The position numbers and the translations under genes were made by a program. Positions 1 to 10,162 of a stretch of 64,000 nt of DNA are shown here, piece after piece. Position 1 is the stretch's first letter. Each line of letters opens with the position of its first letter. The notes under the pieces were generated by a model. That model was not told where the DNA came from, did no database searches, and saw only the letters and a list, made by a program, of their open reading frames with translations. The stretch is from NCBI GenBank assembly GCA_016271365.2, contig CM028131.1, positions 172,736,501-172,800,500 on the forward strand, in the 5' to 3' direction. This DNA comes from Neoceratodus forsteri (taxonomy: Eukaryota; Chordata; Ceratodontiformes; Ceratodontidae).

Positions 1-145
1 ATGAAGCGAAGTACTCTGCTTCACATTGTGGAGTTCTCCATGGATTCCATGTTACTCAGTAAATCACTTCACTGAGCAAATTGGGGCCACTTCTCCCACC
101 ACTACTTACAGTATTGTAACTCACATGCTGTTCGGGAAGGAACAT

Positions 146-705
146 GAATGCCTGTGGCTGTACTTCCCCGATGAGCTGTAGCACAAAACTCCCCAACTTA
201 AAAATGCTTATTAAAGAGTACAATGGTGGAGTGGTGAAACCTGCCTGGAGAGATACTACAAAACATGTTTACAATACATCCAAGTAACTAGGAAAAAAAT
301 GAATGTTGTGATTTGTGACATGATCGTGAATTGTGATTTGTTACTGCATTTGTGACTGTGATGATTAAGAACGTGATTCGGTGTCAACGGTGTGAGATAA
401 CCAATATGGAACTGTATTGGGAACGCGAATGCCTACGGCTGTACTTTCCCAATGAGCTGTAGCACAAACTCCCCAACTTAAAAAATGCTCATTAATGAGT
501 ACAATGGCGGGGTGGTGAAGCCTGGAGAGATACTACAAAACATGCTTACAATACATCCAAGTAACTAGTAAAAAAATGAATGTCATGATTCGTGACTCGA
601 TCGTGAAACATAATTTGTGACTGCATTTGTGACCGTGATGATGAAGAACGTGATTTGTATCATGAGTGACTCATGATGATGGTCCTGACTTAAAAACACA
701 TATTA
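146..705 (+). repeat. Tandem repeat, ~281-bp unit, two full copies plus a fragment
   Basis: The landmark 'gaatgcctgtggctgtactt' at 146 recurs with small changes at 427, giving a 281-bp period. The two units stay alignable over most of their length, including the shared stretch around 'acaatacatccaagtaacta'. A shortened third copy starts near 688 and matches the part of unit 2 that begins near 474. Both units end in runs rich in GTGA/GTGAC words. No open frame of note lies in it. The parent element is not recognised. Confidence 0.85.
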
Positions 706-1574
706 ATGAGTACAATGTTCATGCAGAATTATGCACCACACCTGTCCAGCACTCTGAAGGGAAGCCAGAGAAACAACTGTGACTAAAGTTACAGATGGAG
801 ATTGGGCCCTAAAGAGATGCATATGCACAGACAAATTAAGATTGCACTGTACATTGAAGAGATGGAGACGCAAAGGCACAACACCTAACCAGTGCTCACC
901 ATCAGAAATTCAAATCTGGAAAAGAATACCTTTGCCAGTTGGATCGGGCTGCGGGGGTGCGGGGCAGTGTACTGCACTGCTGCAGTAACAGTCACAAGTA
1001 CTAGTACCAGTAAAGATACCACAAAGTACAAAAATCACACAGCTGCAGTGGATAACAGGTTCACGTTGCTGAAATTATTATGTGGCACAATTAAAGGTGT
1101 CTGATTTGATGACACGCATCACACACACACTAAATAATGCGTAGCAAATTGAAAACTTCAGTAATATAAGCACATATTTTAAACAAACTAAAATTATGCA
1201 CTGCTGCACCACAACAATCAGCAAAAAAATGGCAAGACATTATTGAAAATATTACTGTATGTACATTAACACAGTTATACAAGAAAAATATCACCAAAAC
1301 AGAAAGCACTGTCTTTTTCTCCAAGTTAATCTACCTACACCACAGATATGCCCTTCCCCCAAAACACACTTCCACTGTCTCTCAGTACACAGACTGAATG
1401 TTGTACATTAACATTCAAAATCCATACACAAACAATAAATGCTTGACGATATGAGCACAGGAGGGTTTCCTATAATCGATGAACTAAAGTTTCAGAAAAA
1501 AAAATTACTCAAAAAGGCTTTTTTTACAGCTTTTGTTTAGTTGTTTAACCAGGAGTAGCACACTAAGCTGAAAG
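706..1574. other. No gene recognised
   Basis: Only short open frames of about 60-70 codons are present. None shows a recognisable domain, and they overlap one another in different frames as expected by chance. Confidence 0.6.
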
Positions 1575-1738
1575 CTTATTTACAGGAGTGACATGGGAGC
1601 ACAGGGAAGTTAAGTGACTTGCTCAGGGTCACACAGTATGCGAGTGGAAGCTGTGGGATTCAAACCCAGGTCTGATCTGCTGGATGTCACCAGGTTTGCA
1701 GCTCAGAGCCTTAAATCACTGGCGCTATACTGCCTCCA
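1575..1738 (+). mobile_element. MIR-like SINE core and tail
   Basis: The segment around 1603-1640 reads 'aagttaagtgacttgctcag' followed by 'ggtcacacag'. It then continues with a 'ggattcaaacccaggtctg' stretch and ends 'ctggcgctatactgcctcc'. These words, in this order, are the known signature of the 3' half of MIR/CORE-type SINEs, whose tail is shared with L2 LINEs. The 5' tRNA-like head is not clear, so this is probably an old truncated copy. The assignment rests on remembered consensus words, not on an alignment. Confidence 0.7.
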
Positions 1739-1862
1739 TTTTAGAAGGTTTGAATTTCAGAGAGCTCTCAGAGCAGATTGTCTCCTATAGCTTCCTACAC
1801 TCATTACCCCAAACTGAGGCTGTGCAGAACAATATAGAGCCCATGTGACCTGAAATCCCATG

Positions 1863-2110
1863 AATCACTTCAAAATTCGCCTTTGGAGCTTAAAAACAAG
1901 GTGAAGTGAGGTAAAGTACATTATTTTCAATGTACTTCACCTTAAGAATTGGTGGAGTAGTGGTTTGGGAAGGTGGAGTAATGCGAAGTCATTGTTTTCA
2001 ATGGACTTCTCGTTACCCATTATAATGTGAAGTACTCCACTTCGCGTTGCAGAGCACTTCAAGAATTCACCTTCACCCCGCTAATCACTTCGCCACCTCT
2101 ACGCGGGATC
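1863..2110. mobile_element. MITE-like block with two hairpins
   Basis: Two imperfect hairpins lie 35 bases apart, at 1898-1943 (arms beginning AAGGTGAAG and ending CTTCACCTT) and 1978-2016 (arms GTAATGCGAAGT and ACTTCTCGTTAC). Both have the loop word TTTTCAAT, and both stems contain GAAGT/ACTTC. The block continues with more GAAGT/ACTTC words up to about 2110. This looks like a small non-autonomous DNA element, but I see no clean terminal repeats or target duplication. Confidence 0.4.
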
Positions 2111-3527
2111 AGCAATGTAAAACACAGCAGCAGGGAGCCATTTTGTGGGACCATATGTGACTAGTGAGCAATTCAGTGAAGAAAGTTTTATGTGTTTGCT
2201 TTCAGACATGGCTTTGGGAGCACACCGATACCCAGATCATGCCCAAACTATGATCGCCGAGGAGGTGGCAGCACTGAGAGAGGTAGAGAGAGATGAAAGG
2301 TAACCTCCAGATGAAGCAATTCCTAGCTATCCAGTGAGACTATGCATTGTGCATCTAAAGGCTGACAGGGATGTGTTTCTGATACCCCATTGCTCAGACT
2401 GCCTTGCAAAATTTGGAATGAGCAGGGGTACAGCTCCAGAGAGGGCAACAAGAATTTGATTGGCTCCCACATGGACTCTGGCAGGGGATCCTGCCAGTAG
2501 CAGAAGGCAGCGCCAGGCTGAACCTGTTGGGGAAAGTTCCACTGAGTGTGTTACAGAACGAACAAGTAAAATTGATGTTGATCCACTGCAAGGGCAGGAA
2601 TAGAGAGAGAGAGGTTTCCATGCCTGTGTCCCAAATAGACAGTGCCACAGAGGGATCAGTTGACCCATGGAATCAGGGTCCGAGTCCTAGCCTAGTGGGG
2701 GGAGGACGATGTACAAGAGACATTGAATTGGGAGGTGTCCACCTCCGCCCCCAGTGAGGAATGGAATGTCTCAGGAGTGAGGATGTTTGGGCACTCTTGG
2801 GCACAGATCATGAGTGAGGAGAAAGAGGAAAATGAAGAAAATTATATTCATGTTGGTGGCTACTGTGAGTCACCTCAAGCTCTTGCCTCAGAGGAGCCAG
2901 TGACAGTTGATGTTGACTCTAGTAACTTGTCCAAAAAAGTAGTGGAGGATAAGTTCTTTTATTCTTTGAGTATGAAACGCTGGCTCAACCAGGACTGGCC
3001 ACACTCAAGCCGGGCCAAGGGCTGCAGACTAGTGAAGAGTAGTAAGGAGGAGAGACTGATTCATAGGAGGGCTGACGCCATGTATGGGAAGTCCTATCCT
3101 ACCTTTCCTCACTGAGTTTGGGAGGAAATCTAACCGAACAGGCAATCCTGGCTTATGGAGGAGGCAAGTAAGAATTTGCACCCAAAGGCACCATAATGTG
3201 TAAGGGACAAAATCATCAGTGATCACCTTAGATTCTGGAGACTGGGCAGGACTCTGTTTATGGACACTGTGAATTGTGGATGGGGCTAGGCAAGAGACAT
3301 TTCACAACATCAACTTGGAACACCCAGGTGGGGTCATAGTCCTTGCCCCACGCCCTGAGTGATACTACCCTTAACAGTGCCACTCCCTGTACATATGCCC
3401 AGCATGCTTTAAGGAAGCGAACAGCAGCAGGCCAAATGTCTGTCATCCAAAGCAGCAGTATCTATGGAGGAAGATGCAGCTCTTCTGGTATTCCAGGATT
3501 TCTTCAGATGTATCCAGATTCGTCAAC
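2111..3527. other. No gene recognised; one unassigned 130-codon frame
   Basis: A frame open from 2723 to 3115 (+) encodes an acidic stretch (EEKEENEEN) and then a basic C-terminal part. It has no ATG at its upstream limit and no domain I can name. Nearby 76-143-codon frames overlap it. It could be remnant transposon coding sequence, but nothing in it proves this. Confidence 0.35.
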
Positions 3528-3720
3528 CCAGCAGTTTTCCTATTCCATTGACTGGACTTCCAGAATCATCCCAGCAGTTTCCCCATTTCATCGTTTGGGT
3601 TTCCAGAAAACATCAATCCAGCAGTTTTTCTATTTCATCGTTTGGGTTTCCAGAAGCATCAGACCAGGAGTTTTCCTGTTCCATCATCGAGCCTTCCAGG
3701 ACATCATCCCAGCACTATCC
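3528..3720 (+). repeat. Minisatellite, ~45-bp unit, four copies
   Basis: Units begin with CCAGCAGTTT or a close variant at 3528, 3571, 3618 and 3664, and a fifth starts at 3709. The spacing is therefore 43-47 bases. Each unit carries a TTCCAGAA-type word near its end. Two plus-strand frames are open across it and give repetitive Ser/Phe/Pro-rich peptides, which is expected when a unit near 45 bp is tandemly copied. No gene is claimed. Confidence 0.75.
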
Positions 3721-4734
3721 GAAGATGCCATCTGGTCTGAAGGGAAAGGTCCTCAGCTCGCAGAAGTAAGATGATCCTTTTATTGTTCTTTAAGGAGCTG
3801 ATAAGAAAACTCTTTTTATTTACATTAACTGACTTTGCACAACACACGCTACATTTGAAGACTATCCAAGGAACTTTAATGTTTTCATCAAAGACTCTCC
3901 CCATGGATTGCAGTGCTATACAGACTCTGTCCTGTCCAAGAACTGTTCTTCAGCAGGCTTCGGCCTAGGAAAGACTCTTTAATGGAAAATGACCAAGGGC
4001 ACCAGTGACGCTGGTCCCTAGTTTTGGACATTTTAGGGAATTCCATCCCCAAATGTGTCGTATAAATGTTTTCTTTCCATTTTTTTATTTTAACACTTTT
4101 ATAAGAAAATATTTTGGGGGGTTCTTTAGTGTTAGGTGGAGGTTTAGCACTGTGTGGAATGCAGAATGTGTTTTGTGTTTTTCTTCTCTTGCAGGTGTTC
4201 CTGAAGAAGAAAAGAAGAGGATGTTGGCACTCATTCGAGTTCCTCTTTTCTTAGTGTTTTTAGAAATGTTTATGGTTTATAGGGTGTTAACATGTTTTTC
4301 TTCACAGGTGTGATTGTTGGGAAATGTAATGCAAGGCAGTGTAGGTTTTCCTTCATTGTTCACAGGTACTCTGGGAAGTTTGGGGGATAGGTTTCCCTGG
4401 TAGGTATCATAAGTCAGATAGATTTTCCCTAGAGGGCTAGGGGGAAGGACAGGCTGGAGGTCTTAACTTGAGTATAGGCTTTCAGTTCTGTCTGTCAGGG
4501 CATGCTTTAACCAGTTTTTCTTGGTGCCACTGAGAATCCATAGATAGATCATAGAATAGGGGCTGAAGTTTCTTTAGCCAGCCTCTATTCCTGTAGTGTT
4601 ACCTGCCTGTGCCTAACACTTGGTAGGGGAGGACTTGCACAACCTCCCCATAGGTAAGACGAAGGTAGGATGGCCTAGTGCTGGATGGAGATATGACTGC
4701 AGACAGTCATTCATTTGGAATGCGTTGAAGGTAA
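3721..4734. other. No gene recognised
   Basis: Short open frames only. A pyrimidine-rich stretch followed by TTGCAG near 4195 resembles a splice acceptor, but it has no supporting exon. The sequence immediately left of 4735 may belong to the LTR-like repeat that follows, because that repeat's left boundary is not sharp. Confidence 0.5.
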
Positions 4735-5960
4735 CCACTCAGTCCTCTGGGGTTACCAGAATCCCCTCAGTATCAGTGCTAGGCAGGGAGATGCAGTTGG
4801 TGATTAACTAGTTAGATGGGTTTTCACCTGTTCACTCGTCTGTTTACTTGGCTTCAGCTCAGAAGGAAGTGATGAGCTTATTTGAAACTCTCTCAGCAGC
4901 ATAACCCTTATGCCAGCTGTTCATAAGGGAGTTAGAATGCTAAGACAGAGTCGGTGTAGAGTTGCCGTCTGAAGTTAGAGGAGTGAGAACTGATCAGCTG
5001 TGGGCTTTGAGTTGAGGGCCCTGCATTCTCACTCTAGTTCTTGTATTCTCCAGCTTGCCAAGAGAAGTGGTAGAGACCTTTTCTACAGCAGGATTTCCTG
5101 ATCTTCATCCTTGGAGAGGTGAAAAGGACTGCTAGTGGATGGATCCAAGGGGCAGTCCCTCTTTTGGTCCAGGATGTTTTGAAGCTGCCTGAAATGTCTA
5201 ACAGTAGTGAATTATGACTTTTGCTACAGAAAGCAAGTGCCTTTTCTGTTGTGTTCCATGTCCAGAGGGAAGGCACAATTTCTGTTTCTGTAAGTACAGA
5301 CATGCAAGACTGTCTTTGAAGTAAAGTTGGCTGAGGTGTGTGATGTCCAGAGGTATGACTATACCACACTGTTCAGGACTTTTTACCTTTACACTACTGA
5401 GGTGGTGAATTTGAATTTGAAATGCCAGTACATTCAAAAGAACTTCAGAGGGTTTCCAAATGTTTAAGGTGCAACTCTGAAAGAATGGCTGAGTATGTAT
5501 TTGGGAGCAAAGGATGGGCAGAACCCCATCTGGAGTAACCAGTTCAGGACTAACAGATTCATTAAGGGTGCCTGATTGCTTTAGACAAAGGGCCAAATGT
5601 CTGAAGACAGTATTTTTTACCCCATGGAGTGGATTACAGTTTCTTCTCTGGTTATGAAGAATGGTGCTTGTGTTAGCAAATGCATTTTCAGTTGTGGCTA
5701 GTGCCACTGGAAGTAATGTTCTATGTCCTAAGACATGAAGGAATACAAGTCTAAGTTGTTTTATGTCCTACAACATGTGGGAATACAAGTGCAAGTGTCC
5801 TATGTCCTACTGTGGCGGGAATACAAAGCGTTTCTGTCAGATACAGTTTGATTTTGTTGTTCTGAGATGTGTAAACCTTGGGGGTCCACCCTTGCTTTGA
5901 AGAACATCTTTTAGAATAAAGTCACACTCTAGAACCCCAACTATGGTCTGGACAGTTATG
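4735..5960 (+). mobile_element. LTR-like unclassified repeat, copy 1
   Basis: This segment aligns by eye with the reverse complement of 11758-12985. Shared landmarks in order are 'ctggggttac', 'tgtttact', 'gcagcataaccctt', 'gtgggctttgagtt', 'cagcaggattt', 'ggatccaag', 'gaaccccatctgga', 'ataaagggtgcc' or its variants, 'gggggtccac' and a final AATAAAG (about 5917). A terminal polyadenylation signal without a long ORF is typical of an LTR, so a solo LTR is the preferred reading. TG...CA ends and a target duplication were not found. A 169-codon minus-strand frame (5198-5707) has no recognisable domain. Confidence 0.6.
5715..5832 (+). repeat. Three copies of a ~40-bp unit
   Basis: The word TATGTCCTA, followed about 20 bases later by GGAATACAA, occurs in units starting at 5721, 5761 and 5800. 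The array lies inside the LTR-like repeat. The opposite-orientation copy (11758-12985) does not show an obvious counterpart. Confidence 0.7.
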
Positions 5961-7066
5961 TTATTGCTTCCAGTGTGGATTTACAGGGTACCCCTCCAGA
6001 AGATAGGTCTAGCATATGCCTAGCAAAAATTCTTTTCCCAGGACCTGGTTTTGTAAAACCAATAGGTTATTGGTTTTGTACACCCCAACCCCTTGATCTC
6101 AACAAGAATGAACCTGGTATATATTCCCAAAGCTACGGGTGGTACAATTTCTAAATTTCTGGATTTGTGCCCAGTATGGGTTCCAGGGATGCTAACTGTG
6201 TAATGTAGTGGGGGTGGGTGGTTACATAAACATGTAGTGACTTCTTCTTCATCCCCTTGCTGGAGGATGAATGAAGGGTAGCAGTTGTGTTGTGGTGGTA
6301 ACATGCTTGCTTTTCTATTAAGGAGAACCAGTCCATTCATCCTAAAGTTCTATACCCTATGACTGTGTTACAAGTGGGACTTGGCAGTAACCAGAAAACC
6401 ACCACTGTGCCACTCTTACCCATAGCAGGGCAACATACTGTAGTTGGGGAGAGAACAAGATGTACAAAGTACACTAGTGGGAATACCCCACAAAAGTGTA
6501 GTCCCCTTTATGCCTCATGTAGTGCTATGTTTTAGTATGTTTTATGGAATTCCTTGTCTGTTGTTGTTAAGGTTTTCGCATACAGTACATTTGTTTCTTG
6601 AAACTTTTGTAATTTTGTAACAATTGTGGCCACAGGCTTAAACCTGGAAGAGATCATTTTGCTCTAATGTCTGTGCCTTGTATAAAATAGACTTTATCAC
6701 TCAAAAAAATTCCTAAAGACGGTGTGGATGTACTAGAATCTATGGATCAACAGGGAACCAACTGTGGCCAAATAAAAACTGCTACAATCAGAAAAGAATG
6801 TGGTTAGCTCTGCTAAAGTGCTCCCTAGTCTTAATGCACAACCATTCCTTCTGTAACTGGAGCAATATTTTATACACTGGATTCTGGTTCAGACTGAGTC
6901 TTACCTTATGCTGCCCTCCATGGCTCCCTTAAACTGGTGGTGTGTGAAACTAGAGAGGTTCTGGTTTTGTTTTTGACAAACCACCCATGGTTCTGGTTCT
7001 GGTTTTGGATTCATGACCAATATGCATTCAATATAAAACTTGTTCTGTAAGTCAATTTTAAAGTAT
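5961..7066. other. No gene recognised
   Basis: No open frame with a recognisable domain on either strand. The 106-codon and 61-codon minus-strand frames near 6020-6340 are in different frames over the same bases and look accidental. Confidence 0.5.
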
Positions 7067-7111
7067 AATAAAGAGGATAACAGGTTCAATTCTGTAAAAA
7101 AAAAAAAAAAA
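7067..7111 (+). other. Poly(A) signal plus A16 tract (retrocopy-like 3' end)
   Basis: AATAAA at 7067-7072 is followed 24 bases later by sixteen A residues at 7096-7111. This spacing is the usual one between a polyadenylation signal and the poly(A) tail, so the sequence to the left may be a reverse-transcribed copy of a polyadenylated RNA. I recognise no coding sequence in it and could not identify a target-site duplication. Confidence 0.4.
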
Positions 7112-7855
7112 GCTCTTTAGTAGCATTGCAGCTAGCAAGCCCCAGCTGTTGGTAAGTTCTGGAGAAGTCTTCTGTAAGGTATTTGAGACAGTGCTATATT
7201 CAGAACATGAGTAGCATACAGTTTCATTAGTTTTTTGTCTAAATTCCTTGCCATCTGTACAGAAGAGTCATGTGATATGGTGACAAGCAAGAAATGAGGA
7301 AAGGTAAATAACAGGAGACAAGAAAGACACGTTGAATGCTAAGACACAGGCTGAGGCAATATGACAGTTGAGTAACCCTTGACTCATTTAGTCTGGTAAG
7401 CCATTTTTCTGCTGCTGACAAAAGTGACTTGGCAACTGAAGGGTAACAGGAGGACACGGTAAATGAGAGGTGATGGTCTGAGCAGAAACATATGTCACCC
7501 CTGTGCCACTTATAGCAATAGGGAACCCCCCCATAAAAACAAGAACTAGTACCCACATGTGGCATACCATTTACTGTACTTTTAGCATAAACCTTACAGG
7601 CTGGTACCACCCTTGGCATTAGGATGTATACCAGGCTCATCTCTAGAGGAAGAGGGTTGGGGAAAAAGAACAAATCACATGAACCTTTTGTAAAATTACA
7701 ACCCCAGGTCAAGGGCACAGGTTGCTAGACATATGCTAGATCTAAATTGCTGAGGGTACCCCAGTAAATCCAACAACAGAAGCAAGAATCAGAGTGTCCA
7801 GAAAAGGACAGAGATTGTGCACCTCAAATTTCAGATTCAAGAGGAAATATATTAA
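7112..7855. other. No gene recognised; may include the 5' part of CR1 copy A
   Basis: A 159-codon minus-strand frame (7239-7718) has no recognisable motif. The 5' limit of the CR1 element to the right is uncertain, and some of this stretch may be its 5' UTR or ORF1 start. Confidence 0.4.
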
Positions 7856-8659
7856 AAGAACCACCCTCCATTTCCCCAACATCCAACAGAAGCACCTCGA
7901 CCGCAGAGGGTAGTTGGTCCAGGAGGTTGGCAGGTGGTTAGGAGGGGCAAATCGGCTGCCCTATCACTCTGTGCTCTCCAACAAATTACCTCCACAAACC
8001 ATATAAAAACTACAAACAGGTATTTGCCTCTATCTCCAAAACCAAACAAAGGGGCAGAGGACACTGCAGAGCAGAACACTGCAGCACTGGAGATAGCTCA
8101 ACAAAGCTCACCCAAAACAGGAACCAAAACAAAAAAAGCAAAAAGGAAATCCAAAAAACTTCTGATCATAGGAGACTCCATGATTCAGGGAGTTGATACC
8201 TATCTCCAGCCAGGGGTAATGGTCAGATGTCTCCCAGGTACATCAGCATGGAGAGAAACTGACCGCATTGCTAAAATTGTTCATGAAGCAGGAGAAAACA
8301 CTGATGTCCTAGTACACATAGGGACTAATGATCTCGCCAGCCGGTCAGTTGTGGAGACCAAGGAACACCTGACCAGGCTGGGTGACAAACTATCATCCAT
8401 TTCACCAGGCATCTCCTTCTCTGAGATCCTGCCAGTCTGGGAGGGGGGGGCAGATGGACAGAAGGTCAGAAAAGGGGAGATAGGGGAGCTAAACATGTGG
8501 CTCAAGGGCTGGTGCCAGGAAAAAGGACACAAATTTGTAGGGAACTGGCAACAGTTTTGGGAGCGAACGTTCTTTATTTTTGATGGACTGCATCTGACTA
8601 ACAAGGGAATCAGTGCATTGGGGCAGAAGTTTGATGTCTTTGCAGAATATTTAAACTAG
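7856..8659 (+). CDS. CR1 ORF1 protein, SGNH/GDSL esterase domain
   Basis: The frame is open from 7856 to the stop at 8659, but it has no ATG near its start. The true N-terminus is therefore lost, truncated or in another frame; a GTG lies at 7934. Counting from that GTG, the ~241-residue product has a Lys-rich stretch (KTKKAKRKSKK) and then the family's blocks: LLIIGDSM with the catalytic Ser (about residue 81), VHIGTNDL in the middle, and DGLHLTNKG near the C-terminus with the Asp-His pair. In CR1/L2 LINEs this domain is a known part of ORF1; its role in retrotransposition is not settled. All key residues are present, and no stop lies within the domain. Confidence 0.85.
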   Translation, partial: KNHPPFPQHPTEAPRPQRVVGPGGWQVVRRGKSAALSLCALQQITSTNHIKTTNRYLPLSPKPNKGAEDTAEQNTAALEIAQQSSPKTGTKTKKAKRKSKKLLIIGDSMIQGVDTYLQPGVMVRCLPGTSAWRETDRIAKIVHEAGENTDVLVHIGTNDLASRSVVETKEHLTRLGDKLSSISPGISFSEILPVWEGGADGQKVRKGEIGELNMWLKGWCQEKGHKFVGNWQQFWERTFFIFDGLHLTNKGISALGQKFDVFAEYLN

Positions 8660-8801
8660 CAAATGGGGCAAGGGGTGCAGCACCCCATACATCGAATGGG
8701 AAGAACACCCCTCCCCCTCAGCTAGTGGTCAAACAGGAGATCAGCATGTTTGCAGTTAATTTGCATCACCAGGTAAGGAAAGAGGTCCAGCTCCCCATAC
8801 A

Positions 8802-9778
8802 ATGCAAATGGGAAATGTCAGACCTCACCCAACAACTAACACACCAAAATCTGGCCAATGGAAAATCATGTGCACAAATGCTTGCAGTCTGGGAAACAAG
8901 ATCCCAAACCTGCAGGCAATAATAACAGAGGCTAAACTGGACATAGTAGTAATTAACGAGACGTGGTTTACCAGTAACCACACTTGGGAGACTTCAGTAC
9001 CTGGCTATGTACTGTTAAGAAGAGACCGAGGTACAAAAAAGGGGGGAGAGGTGGAGTGGCCCTGTATGTCAATGAAAATATCAAAGCTACAGAAATTCAG
9101 AACACACATAAGGAGCCAGAAGAACTGTGGGTCACCCTGAAAACAGGAAATGGGACAGCCATAAGAACTGGGGTTGTCTACAAGTCCCCAGACCAGGGGG
9201 AGGACATAGACACATTACTGTTAGAAGATATACAAAACATAACAGCTAAAGGGGAGGTTCTGATAATGGGAGACTTCAACATGCCAGATACAGATTGGTC
9301 AATACCAGCAGGAACATCTGCCAGAACTAGACACATGGTGGATTTCCTGCAGGGGGAAGGCCTCAAACAACTGGTACAACAACCCACAAGAGACAGGGCT
9401 ATCCTAGATCTAGTACTGACTAACAGGGAAAGGATCACAGATCTCCAGGTAGAAGGTCATCTGGGGACCAGTGACAATCACATGGTATGGTTCAATTTGG
9501 CCACTAGAACTAAATCATCCCATTCCAAGGCAAAAATATGGGACTTCAGAAGAGCTGACTTTGATAAGATAGCCAACAGTGTTAAGCTAGCCCTGGCAAA
9601 AAGAAATACAGGTGAGGGGGTACAGGCAAAGTGGGCAAGCATTAAGGATGCAAAGCTTGAAGCAACATCCCATTGTGTTAGAGAGAAAAGGAAGTGCAAA
9701 AGAAGAAGGAAACCACTTTGGTTCTCAAAAACAGTAGCAGAAAAGGTCAGAGTTAAAAGGCTGGCTCAGGCTATATAA
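8802..9778 (+). pseudogene. CR1 ORF2 N-terminal APE endonuclease (frameshifted)
   Basis: The N-terminal part (TNACSLGNKIPNL, then the catalytic-Glu block INETWF) is in the frame starting at 8802. A G-run near 9040-9050 shifts the reading to a second frame, which continues through GGVALYV, VYKSPD, the GDFN block (MGDFNMPDTDW) and TSDNHM. The last block is normally SDH in APE endonucleases and reads SDN here, so the active-site His may be lost. A basic linker (KRKCKRRRKPLWFSK) follows, and the frame stops at 9778; homologous sequence continues in another frame to about 10030 with a TGA near 9868. The enzyme would nick target DNA to prime reverse transcription. Confidence 0.85.
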
Positions 9779-10162
9779 GGGAACACAGCGGGGTGAAAAT
9801 AGGGAGGCATACCAAACTTCCTTAAGGGAAGCAGGGAAGGCAGTAAGGCAGGCAAAGGCTGAAACTTGAGAAAACACTAGCACAGACAGTAAAAGAAGGT
9901 GACAAGACTTTCTATAGATACATTAGTGAAAGGAGAAAGTCCAGAAGGGGTATTGCTGAAATCAAAGGAGATAAGGGGGCATGTGAGGAGGAGGACCATG
10001 TAAAGCCATTTATCCTAAATAGATACTTCTGCTTAGTATTTACTGCAGAGAAGGTAGGGCAGGGCACACAGCTCAGCACCATGGACACAGGAGGGAGGGA
10101 GGGAGGTGAGCACTAGTTCCTTCACAAAAGAAAGGGTCATATAAGAGCTCGATAAGCTCAGG

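Noticed and set aside
779..1104. Two overlapping ~70-codon frames
   Set aside because: No motif, overlapping in different frames, expected by chance.
4180..4215. Splice-acceptor-like pyrimidine tract and TTGCAG
   Set aside because: No adjacent exon with a coding signature and no matching donor.
5198..5707. 169-codon minus-strand frame
   Set aside because: No recognisable domain, and the related repeat copy at 11758-12985 does not preserve it.
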